Shown here: piece after piece, positions 7,490 through 13,386 of the stretch
Numbering within the stretch: position 1 is the first letter of the stretch
Layout: each line of letters begins with the position of its first letter
Assembly: GCA_964448935.1 (NCBI GenBank)
Contig: CAYVBE010000028.1
Coordinates: forward strand, 1-30,700
DNA: 30,700 bases
Origin: CAYVBE01 sp964448935
GTDB taxonomy: Bacteria > Planctomycetota > Brocadiia > SM23-32
Reading direction: 5' to 3'
The notes under the pieces: generated by a model
Databases searched by the model: none
What the model saw: the letters and a program-made list of their open reading frames with translations, nothing else
Told to the model about the DNA's origin: nothing
Made by a program: the position numbers and the translations under genes

Positions 7490-9037
7490 TCAAGACGCAC
7501 TTGTGCTTGCACCGTGTGCCGATGATGCCCCAGGCATGCCCTTAGCATCTTTCGGTTCCGATTCTCCCCGTCTGGATGCGTCATCGGCTGCCAATTCTGG
7601 CAAAGCCTGCAGCGCTCCGGCCACGTCGAGCAGGGTGGGGTCGGTGTAGACGTTCATGGTGAGGTCGAGGCTGGAGTGGCGCAGGGCGGCCTGGGCCGTG
7701 CGGGGCGCCACGCCGTTCTTGCTGAGATGAGTGCCGAATGTGTGGCGCAGGGCGTGGAGGTCCACCGTCCGGCCGCGCTCGTCCTCTTTCGGGATGCCGG
7801 CAGCCGCCAGGTCCAGGTTGAAGCTCTTGATCAGGTTGCGCGGCACCGAGAACAGCGGCTCGTCGACCGGCAGCTTCAGCGGTAGCGGCGCCCCATCCTC
7901 CTCTGCCTGTTCCCGCAGGGTCTCGAGCTTCTCGTCCAGCCAGTCTCGCAGGTCGTCGGCCAGGTCCTCGCGAACCGGAATCAGCGCATTTTGCCCCGCC
8001 TTGGCGTCTTTAGCCAGCAGCTCAACGCACGGCTGTCGCTTGTGAAGGTGCAGTTGTCCTACGGCGATGCTCGCCAGCTCCCCGAGCCGCAGGCCGGTCA
8101 GCACCATGGTCTTGTAGATCAGCATCCGCTCCAGGCCGAGGCGCTCGCGCTTCGCCAGGAACTCCGGGCTGCCCTGCAGGGCCTCCTGCCCCCGCTCGTA
8201 GGCGGCGTCCAGCGTCTCGAACGTCAGTTCCCTGTAGCGCCAGGTGCTGCGGCCCTCCTTCTCCTCCGGCGGTAAGCTCTTCGTCTCGCGCCCGTACTCA
8301 GCGACCGGACGGAGCCTTGCCGCCTTGAGCAGCCTGCGCAGCTCGTCCTCGGTGAACGCTCGGCGCACGCGCCTGCGGTCGCTGCGGACATCGGCCTTGC
8401 ACAGGCCGTCCAGGGGATTCGCCGTCAGCCGGTCGGTGTCGACGCACCAGTTGCAGAAGGCCATGATGGCCGACCGATAGGTGTTCCGTGTCCGGGCGCC
8501 CAAACCGTCCGCCTCGGCGCGGTTCATCCACCTTTCCATCGACTCGCGCGTGATATGGGCGAGTCGGGAGTACCCGCACTCCTCCACCAGCCGCTCGAGC
8601 TGCAGGCGCACGTTGTAGCGGTGCTTCTCCGAGACACGCTTGCCCCGCACCGTCTTGGCCTTCAGGTGGTCGAGGTAGGCGGCCACGTGCTCGGAGATGG
8701 GCACGTTCGAATGGTCGGCCGTGCGCGCCTGCTGTGGCGTGATGATGCCGGCTCTGACCTGTTCAGCACGCTTCACCAAGTCGGCCAGCACCTGCCGGGC
8801 CGACGCCTTGTCGCGACACCCGGTGCTAACCTCCCGCCGGCGGCCCTGGCCATCGCGATACCGGGCGACCCACGTCTTCGTCTTCAGTTCGATGCGCTGG
8901 CCGTCGTCGGTGACCGGAGCGGTGCGCTCCTCTTCGTTGCCGTCCGTCCAGCGGGCCCATTTCTCACCGTCCCGTTCGAGAACCTCGGCGTTGTCCGGTA
9001 TCTTCCGCGTGTACTTCTTGTGGTAGATGCTGGCCAT
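7490..9037 (-). CDS. int: tyrosine recombinase / phage integrase
   Basis: It integrates and excises the element by site-specific recombination. The 515 aa begin at ATG 9037, with AGGAGG six bases upstream. An N-terminal arm-binding-like region occupies about residues 50-110, a SAM-like core-binding domain about 112-215, and the catalytic domain 225-480. The catalytic set is complete: R317 (TGLRLGEL), K346, H428 and R431 (HALRH), H454 (LRHSS) and nucleophile Y464 (NVYTD). A 60-residue insertion lies between the start of the catalytic domain and R317. The last 35 residues are low-complexity. The excisionase-like gene lies upstream in the same direction. The 3' end faces the cargo genes and the tRNA-Gly. 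Confidence 0.95.
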   Translation of the reverse strand: MASIYHKKYTRKIPDNAEVLERDGEKWARWTDGNEEERTAPVTDDGQRIELKTKTWVARYRDGQGRRREVSTGCRDKASARQVLADLVKRAEQVRAGIITPQQARTADHSNVPISEHVAAYLDHLKAKTVRGKRVSEKHRYNVRLQLERLVEECGYSRLAHITRESMERWMNRAEADGLGARTRNTYRSAIMAFCNWCVDTDRLTANPLDGLCKADVRSDRRRVRRAFTEDELRRLLKAARLRPVAEYGRETKSLPPEEKEGRSTWRYRELTFETLDAAYERGQEALQGSPEFLAKRERLGLERMLIYKTMVLTGLRLGELASIAVGQLHLHKRQPCVELLAKDAKAGQNALIPVREDLADDLRDWLDEKLETLREQAEEDGAPLPLKLPVDEPLFSVPRNLIKSFNLDLAAAGIPKEDERGRTVDLHALRHTFGTHLSKNGVAPRTAQAALRHSSLDLTMNVYTDPTLLDVAGALQALPELAADDASRRGESEPKDAKGMPGASSAHGASTSAS

Positions 9038-9172
9038 CAGGCGCCTCCTGATTGAGTCCGTTCTTCCATGGCTTCTCCGACCTCAACCAGGAGTGTTGCT
9101 CGGGTGCGCGAGCGAATCAAGTCATTTCTTCAAAAGAACTTACGACAGGTTGCAGGCGACATGGCAGCCCTC

Positions 9173-9394
9173 TCACCTCCTGCGTTTGCACGACGGGCAG
9201 CCCTCCTCGAGCCACTCTTCGAGCTCCCGCCGATTCCAGCGCACAAGGTTCCCCAGACGTACCGGTGCCGGTATGCGGCGGGTGTCCGCCAGGCGATAGA
9301 CCGTCCGCCGGGAACACTTCAGCAATCGCCCGACATCATCGGCATCCAGCAGTCCGGCAGGGGGTGCCTGGGGTGCGTCGGTGTCTTCCTGCAC
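9173..9394 (-). CDS. xis: excisionase-like MerR/HTH_17 DNA-binding protein
   Basis: A 73-residue protein begins at GTG 9394, which has GGAGGAG five bases upstream. ATG 9427 is in frame but has a poorer ribosome site. The core (LLDADDVGRLLKCSRRTVYRLADTRRIP..., written here in part) is the winged-helix module of excisionase and helix_turn_helix_17 proteins. It has the characteristic RRTVYRLA recognition helix and the wing ending W-x-RRELEEWL. It lies 135 bases upstream of the integrase in the same direction, the usual place for a recombination directionality factor. It is preceded by a 43-bp element that recurs before the early operon. It could instead be a transcription regulator. Confidence 0.8.
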   Translation of the reverse strand: MQEDTDAPQAPPAGLLDADDVGRLLKCSRRTVYRLADTRRIPAPVRLGNLVRWNRRELEEWLEEGCPSCKRRR

Positions 9395-9430
9395 GGCTAC
9401 TCCTCCACAGTTTCGCCTGCGAATCATATC

Positions 9431-9476
9431 GGCCCTCTACTTGTTACATACGGATTCCGCTCACGAAGTGTTACCC
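9431..9476 (-). promoter_or_regulatory. shared promoter/operator element, copy 1 (before xis)
   Basis: Read on the minus strand, it matches the element at 11380-11422 at 40 of 43 positions. The two blocks GGGTAACACTTCG and CGGAATCCGTATGTAACAAG-TAGAGG are identical, and only a central 4-base spacer differs. GGTAAC plus CGTATG about 17 bases apart resembles -35/-10 elements of ECF sigma factors. The expected transcript start is about 40 bases before the xis GTG. Confidence 0.7.
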
Positions 9477-10025
9477 TCTTTGCTGGCACGGCGGGCAGGG
9501 GGCCGGTTAGCCCGGCGAGCATAACACGCTTCTGTACGGGTGTGGTACGGCTGATCGGCCGCACGGAACAAGGCGCCGGAGGCGCGTATACGAGGCCGCG
9601 AGAGTCCGTCTGAGTATCGGTTCGTTCCGAAGAAAATAGTGCCCGGAAACCTCACGGATGGCCACTCTGGTCGGAAGCCTTTTGAGCGAAGCAACTTGCG
9701 CGAAGCGCGAGCTTAACGCCCGAGGACCGTGCGCGTTGCGGGCCTTGTTTTTTGATAAGCTCGGATTTTCTAACGCCCCTCTCACACACGCCTTGCCGAA
9801 CCGCCAAACTTTTCCGGCTTTGACCCGCCTCTCAGGATTATTCAGAATGCCGGTGCAGCGGCGGGAAAGGTTCCCGTCCGCCGAAGTGCAATCGTTTCAG
9901 CCGCCGGACCGGACGCCCGCACGGCGCCGCGTCTGGCGAACCAGCAATGCTCCCGCAGGGAGCCTACGTCTCCAGTCGTGGAGGCCGCATGCCGGGCGTA
10001 TCGACGTGCCGCAGTCGCCGCGGCC
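9477..10025. other. intergenic region without recognised genes
   Basis: About 550 bases lie between the leftward xis unit and the rightward promoter at 10026. Chance open frames exist, but none has a convincing ribosome site or composition. A T-rich stretch lies at 9750-9770. This is where a repressor gene or attP might be expected, but I see neither. Confidence 0.4.
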
Positions 10026-10054
10026 TTGACATCTATGCACATAACGTGTATAGT
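10026..10054 (+). promoter_or_regulatory. strong sigma70-type promoter
   Basis: TTGACA at 10026-10031, a 17-base spacer and TATAGT at 10049-10054. It drives the structured leader and the genes from 10322 onward. It is the best consensus match in the phage part of the window. Confidence 0.75.
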
Positions 10055-10077
10055 CCTGAGAGTCGGCGTTCGGCAGG

Positions 10078-10176
10078 ATGTCGAGGCGTTCCGTTTTCAC
10101 TCCAACGGGAAGGGAGGTGGTCGTCCGGGGAAGCACATTTCAGATCGACGGCAGCGAGAGACATCCTAAAGGGTAG
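10078..10176 (+). CDS. possible 32-codon leader peptide
   Basis: ATG 10078 has GGCAGG immediately upstream and begins a 32-residue frame (MSRRSVFTPTGREVVVRG..., ending HPKG). Its TAG lies inside a small hairpin (TAAAGG...CCTTTA, 10167-10187). It starts about 17 bases after the expected transcript start, a usual position for leader peptides that couple translation to attenuation. Conservation is unknown, and it may be chance. Confidence 0.25.
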   Translation: MSRRSVFTPTGREVVVRGSTFQIDGSERHPKG

Positions 10177-10214
10177 AGATACCTTTACCGCTCGACGAGG
10201 CGAATTAGGGTCCA

Positions 10215-10263
10215 CTTCCGATCCCGCGCACGCGGGATGCAGGAAGGAGGGCCTTTTCTTTTT
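10215..10263 (+). terminator. candidate attenuator in the leader
   Basis: CTTCC-(G)-ATCCCGCG pairs with CGCGGGAT-(GCA)-GGAAG at 10215-10246. After 7 bases comes TTTTCTTTTT at 10254-10263. The distance between stem and T tract makes it weaker than a classical terminator, so conditional termination is plausible. Confidence 0.4.
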
Positions 10264-10321
10264 GTCACAGAAAGGAGTAGCGCCCGGCCTCAGCCCGCGG
10301 CGGCAAGGGCCGGACGGCAGA

Positions 10322-10663
10322 ATGGAGAAAGCTAAGGTGACCATGAGGAAGACGGACCTGACGGGCCCCCGCAGGCGCCTGGTCGCCCTCATGCAGGCCA
10401 TCGACTTCGGCCAGATCAAGAAACTGGTCGTTCGTGATGGAGAGCCCGACTTCCACCCGTCCCCCCGGGTGGTGCGGAAGATCAAGATCGGGTCTCCGGA
10501 TGCCCCCAGGGCGGAGACGGAACTGGTGGACTTCGCGCTGAAGAGCGAGGTCGAGGAGCTGTTCCGCTACATGGACCAGCTGGGGACGGGCATCATCAGG
10601 GCTATCGAGATCAGGCACGGACTACCGTTCAGCATGGAGGTCGAGACCGACCCCGACGAGTAG
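10322..10663 (+). CDS. conserved phage hypothetical protein, 113 aa
   Basis: I recall similar small proteins in planctomycete-type phage genomes but know of no function. The typical landmarks are DLTGPRRRLVALMQAIDFG, LVVRDGEPDF and a C-terminal IEIRHGLPFSMEVE. The start is ATG 10322 or ATG 10343, which has AAGGTG just upstream. The longer form is given here. The protein is soluble, mixed alpha/beta and without cysteine motifs. It is the only convincing gene between the promoter at 10026 and the strong terminator at 10710-10771, so it is probably expressed in the lysogen. It might help control the downstream sigma gene, but that is only positional inference. Confidence 0.7.
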   Translation: MEKAKVTMRKTDLTGPRRRLVALMQAIDFGQIKKLVVRDGEPDFHPSPRVVRKIKIGSPDAPRAETELVDFALKSEVEELFRYMDQLGTGIIRAIEIRHGLPFSMEVETDPDE

Positions 10664-10709
10664 AAACATAACCACCTAACAGACCACCAGACAACAGGCC
10701 GGCCGCAAA

Positions 10710-10771
10710 GCGGAGGTCGTTGTGGGTGTCACCGATACCGGTGTACTCACGGCGCCTCCGCTCTTTTTTTT
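10710..10771 (+). terminator. very strong intrinsic terminator before the sigma-like gene
   Basis: One long hairpin forms. GCGGAGG pairs with CCTCCGC, CGTT with GGCG (G-U allowed), GTGGGT with ACTCAC (one G-U) and CACCG with CGGTG around loop ATAC. Only single- or double-base bulges interrupt about 22 base pairs. It is followed directly by TC and eight T (10764-10771). It should stop most transcripts from 10026 before the sigma-like gene. Confidence 0.85.
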
Positions 10772-10810
10772 CGCGCGGCCACTGACCCCGGCAAGGTCGA
10801 CGCCCACGTG

Positions 10811-10839
10811 CGCGCCTCCTCGCGGCCGAGGAGGACGCG
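10811..10839 (+). promoter_or_regulatory. hairpin sequestering the sigma gene's ribosome-binding site
   Basis: CGCG-CCTCCTCG (10811-10822), loop CGGC, then CGAGGAGG-A-CGCG (10827-10839) form a 12-bp, nearly all-GC stem with one bulged A. The 3' arm contains the whole Shine-Dalgarno (GAGGAGG), and the stem ends exactly at the ATG of the sigma-like gene. Translation should need unfolding of this hairpin. Confidence 0.7.
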
Positions 10840-11373
10840 ATGGGCATCGACCGATACGCCGGAGAAGTCATCAGGATCAAAGCACATCAGCTTATCGGGC
10901 GGTACGGATTCACCGAATCCGACCGGCCCGACATCGAACAGCAACTGGCCCTCTGCCTTCTGGAGGCGCTGCCCCACTACGACCCCGACAAGGCCACCCG
11001 CCGCACCTTCATCTGCCGCATCGTGGACCGGGCCGTGGCCGACCTCGCCCGCCGGCGCACAGCGGAGAAAAGAGCCTTCACGCACCGGCACGTGTCTCTG
11101 GACGGGCGCGCGTCGGACGGCGGCGAAGGGCAGTCCGAAGCCCCCCTGGTCCTTACGGAGGATGCAACCGGGGACCTGCGCGATTTGGCCCTCGACCTCG
11201 CCGACGCCCTCGAAACGCTCCCCGAGAAGCTGCGTCGCCTGTGCGAGCAGCTGCCCGACACGCCGATCGCGGAGATAGCCCGCCGGGAGCAGGTGTCGCG
11301 GAAGACGGTCTACACGTGGCTGAAGAAGCTGCGCCGGCGTTTCGAGCAGGAGAGCCTGGACGATTACGTCTGA
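10840..11373 (+). CDS. phage-encoded sigma-70 family (ECF-like) factor
   Basis: The 177-residue protein has a two-part layout like small ECF sigma factors. The N-terminal segment (about 27-75: IEQQLALCLLEALPHYDPDKATRRTF in part, then VDRAVADLARRR) resembles sigma region 2. A variable acidic linker of about 35 residues follows. A region-4-like HTH lies at about 125-168 (LPEKLRRLCEQL, IAEIARREQVSRKTVYTWLKKLRRRF). It should direct RNA polymerase to special promoters, or act as a related DNA-binding regulator. The ATG 10840 has a strong GAGGAGG, but that is locked in a hairpin, and a strong terminator lies 69 bases upstream. The early operon begins right after it with an ECF-like promoter element also found before xis, which suggests its targets. 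Confidence 0.75.
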   Translation: MGIDRYAGEVIRIKAHQLIGRYGFTESDRPDIEQQLALCLLEALPHYDPDKATRRTFICRIVDRAVADLARRRTAEKRAFTHRHVSLDGRASDGGEGQSEAPLVLTEDATGDLRDLALDLADALETLPEKLRRLCEQLPDTPIAEIARREQVSRKTVYTWLKKLRRRFEQESLDDYV

Positions 11374-11379
11374 AAGGGG

Positions 11380-11424
11380 GGGTAACACTTCGCGGACGGA
11401 ATCCGTATGTAACAAGTAGAGGCC
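11380..11424 (+). promoter_or_regulatory. shared promoter/operator element, copy 2 (before early operon)
   Basis: Plus-strand copy of the element before xis, with 40/43 identity over 11380-11422. GGTAAC lies at 11381-11386 and CGTATG at 11404-11409, giving a 17-base spacer. The expected transcript start is about 30 bases before GTG 11449. A second TAACA at 11410-11414 makes a direct repeat of the upstream box 27 bases away, so an operator role is also possible. Confidence 0.7.
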
Positions 11425-11448
11425 CGAAAGACCCGAAAGGAGGAGCAT

Positions 11449-11754
11449 GTGAGAAAGACCGTTTACCGTTACCGGCTTGAGGACGGCGTTCCGCTGCAGG
11501 AAGTCGAGGAGACCATCCTTCTGGCCGTCCTGGCCGCCGAGAGCCTCCACGGCGAGGCGCGGGTGCGGCTGGACGCGTCCTACCGCTTCAACCGCGACAA
11601 GCGCGTCTGCGTCATCGATGCCGGCACCGAAGTGGGCCGGGACGTCTGTCGGCTCTTTACCGGCCTGGCCATCAAGGAATTCGGCCGGGACTCGTTCCAG
11701 GTGGAGCGCATAACGCCGTCGCAGGATTGCCCGGCCGTCTGTCAACACACATAG
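11449..11754 (+). CDS. conserved phage hypothetical protein, 101 aa
   Basis: It starts at GTG 11449 with AGGAGG five bases upstream. The overlapping ATG at 11447 stops at once. It is the first gene of the long early operon. The sequence includes YRFNRDKRVCVIDAGTEVGRD and FTGLAIKEFGRDSF, a pattern I recall from small uncharacterised phage proteins placed next to recombination exonucleases. It is soluble and alpha/beta. The exonuclease gene follows after 10 bases, so it may act with the recombination proteins. No catalytic motif is apparent. Confidence 0.75.
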   Translation: MRKTVYRYRLEDGVPLQEVEETILLAVLAAESLHGEARVRLDASYRFNRDKRVCVIDAGTEVGRDVCRLFTGLAIKEFGRDSFQVERITPSQDCPAVCQHT

Positions 11755-11764
11755 GAGGTAACCC

Positions 11765-12613
11765 GTGCAGCCGCTGATCGATGCGAAACACCTGAAATGC
11801 GAGCCGGCCGACGTCTACCACGCAAAGGCGTCCGAATACCTGAGTAGCCATCAGCTGGCCGACTTCCGGAAATGCCCCCTGCTCTACCGCAGGAAGCAGC
11901 TCGGCCTGATCGAGGACGAGGACCGGCCCGCCTACCGGCTGGGCCGCGCTGCCCACACCCTCATCCTGGAGGGACGCGAGCGATTCGAAGGGAAGTACGT
12001 CGTGGGCGGGCCCATCAATCCCCGCACCGGTCGGCCCTACGGCCGCCGCACGAAGGCCTACAAGGAGTGGGCCGACCAGCTCGACAAGGAAGTACTGACC
12101 GACGACGAGGCGGCGCTCTGCGAGCATATGCACGCCGGCGTCGGCGGCAACGAGTACGCGTCGGACCTGCTGGCCGACGGCATGCCAGAGGGCGTGGTTC
12201 GCGCCGAATACTGCGGCGTCCCCTGCCAGGCCCGGATCGATTGGGTCAACCCGCAGAGGGGCATCGTTGACCTGAAGACCTGCGACGACCTGACGTGGCT
12301 CGAATCCGACGCGCGTCGCTACGGCTACCCCCACCAGCTGGCGTTCTATCGGGCCGTTCTGTGCGCCGCCCTTGAGGCGGGCGGCGACGCAGAATGCCCT
12401 GCATTCTGCCAAGGCACGCGCAGCGTGCCCGTCTACCTGGTCGCCGTGGAGAAAAAGGAGCCTCATCGGTGCGGCGTATGGCGGGTGGGGGAAGACGTGC
12501 TGGGGCTGGCCCAGCAGGAGAACAAGGAGGCCATCGAGCGGCTGGCCCGCTGTCGGGAGACCGACACGTGGCCCACGGGGTACGAGGACGTCCGCACTTT
12601 CGACTACGTGTGA
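11765..12613 (+). CDS. PD-(D/E)XK phage exonuclease (RecE/DUF3799-like)
   Basis: It probably resects double-stranded DNA ends for phage recombination and replication. GTG 11765 has AGGAGG six bases upstream and gives 282 aa. Landmarks of the RecB/RecE-type nuclease fold are the N-terminal SSHQLADFRKCP, GRAAHTLILEG with the conserved His, CQARIDWV with the metal-binding Asp, GIVDLKT with the D-x-K core, and YPHQLAFYR with the motif Gln. The C-terminus ends in a short tail (WPTGYEDVRTFD). The following ATPase, DUF669 protein and RusA complete a recombination module, which supports the call. Confidence 0.85.
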   Translation: MQPLIDAKHLKCEPADVYHAKASEYLSSHQLADFRKCPLLYRRKQLGLIEDEDRPAYRLGRAAHTLILEGRERFEGKYVVGGPINPRTGRPYGRRTKAYKEWADQLDKEVLTDDEAALCEHMHAGVGGNEYASDLLADGMPEGVVRAEYCGVPCQARIDWVNPQRGIVDLKTCDDLTWLESDARRYGYPHQLAFYRAVLCAALEAGGDAECPAFCQGTRSVPVYLVAVEKKEPHRCGVWRVGEDVLGLAQQENKEAIERLARCRETDTWPTGYEDVRTFDYV

Positions 12614-12623
12614 GGAGGCGGCC

Positions 12624-12929
12624 GTGTACCAAACACATGAGCTCTACGACCACGAGGATTTCGGGGATGCCGGAGGAGAGGACGACCGTCACCGGCTCCG
12701 GGGACGGCACACCGAGGCCGAGTGCCGGCGCTACCGGGACGAGATGGCGCGGCGGGAGGCGCTCTACGCCTCCTTTGGCTGCTCCACCGAATACCGGCGG
12801 CTGACGCAGGCCACCCGGCGCAGGCTGCCCGAATCCGAACGGACCGCGCTGGCGGTCCGGAAACGGCTGCCGGTCCCGAAAGACGACGGACAAACCGACC
12901 GTGACTCAAGCGAAAAGGGAAAAACGTGA
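12624..12929 (+). CDS. hypothetical protein, 101 aa
   Basis: GTG 12624 has GAGGAGG five bases upstream, and the gene begins 10 bases after the exonuclease stop, so it is co-transcribed. The product is highly charged, with His/Asp-rich N-terminal 30 residues (HELYDHEDFGD, GEDDRHRLRGRH) and an Arg-rich helical centre. The C-terminus is a Lys/Asp-rich disordered tail. I do not recognise it. It may be an accessory factor of the recombination module. The minus-strand membrane protein gene ends 17 bases beyond it. Confidence 0.55.
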   Translation: MYQTHELYDHEDFGDAGGEDDRHRLRGRHTEAECRRYRDEMARREALYASFGCSTEYRRLTQATRRRLPESERTALAVRKRLPVPKDDGQTDRDSSEKGKT

Positions 12930-12946
12930 CCGGATTCCCTGAACAG

Positions 12947-13231
12947 TTAGAAACCCGGTGGCCCCGCCCTGCCAGGAACGAAAAGCACGCCTCCAATAGC
13001 CAGGGCAATCAGGAGCAGAGGCAGGAGGCCGATGATCAGCATGGCCCAGAGGCATCCAAGGCCTGCTGGCGACCTACCGGCGATCTTCGCCGTCTTGCGC
13101 GCTTCCGTGAGGTAAAGGAGGTTCACGATCAACCCCGGCAGGTAGAAGAACCAGTAGACCACAAAGGTGATCACTGCCGCTGTGATATAGCTCTTCTGCC
13201 GGGCAATGGCTCGTTCTGTGTCGTCCGTCAA
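12947..13231 (-). CDS. small membrane protein, probable moron
   Basis: It reads against the surrounding operon and has its own minus-strand promoter. The start is uncertain. GGGGAGG lies inside the first codons of the longest frame (GTG 13249), which points to TTG 13231 nine bases downstream, giving 94 aa. After about 14 polar residues come a long hydrophobic stretch (ITAAVITFVVYWFFYLPGLI and on to LLYL), a basic loop (TEARKTAKIAGRSP) and a second long helix (LIIGLLPLLLIALAIGGVLF). The layout fits an inner-membrane protein with two helical hairpins or helices. An autonomous membrane gene within a prophage early region is typical of lysogenic-conversion or superinfection-exclusion genes. The function is not proven. 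Confidence 0.7.
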   Translation of the reverse strand: MTDDTERAIARQKSYITAAVITFVVYWFFYLPGLIVNLLYLTEARKTAKIAGRSPAGLGCLWAMLIIGLLPLLLIALAIGGVLFVPGRAGPPGF

Positions 13232-13328
13232 GATATGGATCCTCCCCACTTTAAGGTCGGCATAGCCCGATCGCTCCGTACCTGCAATTCCTGCAGCACT
13301 GCTGTACCTGAACTTTCAACCGCACCGC

Positions 13329-13357
13329 AGTGTATGCCTCAGGCAACTGGGTGTCAA
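13329..13357 (-). promoter_or_regulatory. sigma70-type promoter of the membrane moron
   Basis: On the minus strand, TTGACA (13357-13352), a 17-base spacer and TACACT (13334-13329), about 80 bases upstream of the membrane protein start. This independent promoter supports expression in the lysogen. Confidence 0.65.
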
Positions 13358-13386
13358 CCATTTCTTAAGCGAAGGGAGTGAGCGCA

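Noticed and set aside
9540..9570. GTACGG direct repeats as a possible attP core
   Set aside because: Too short, and there is no matching sequence at the tRNA or elsewhere in the window.
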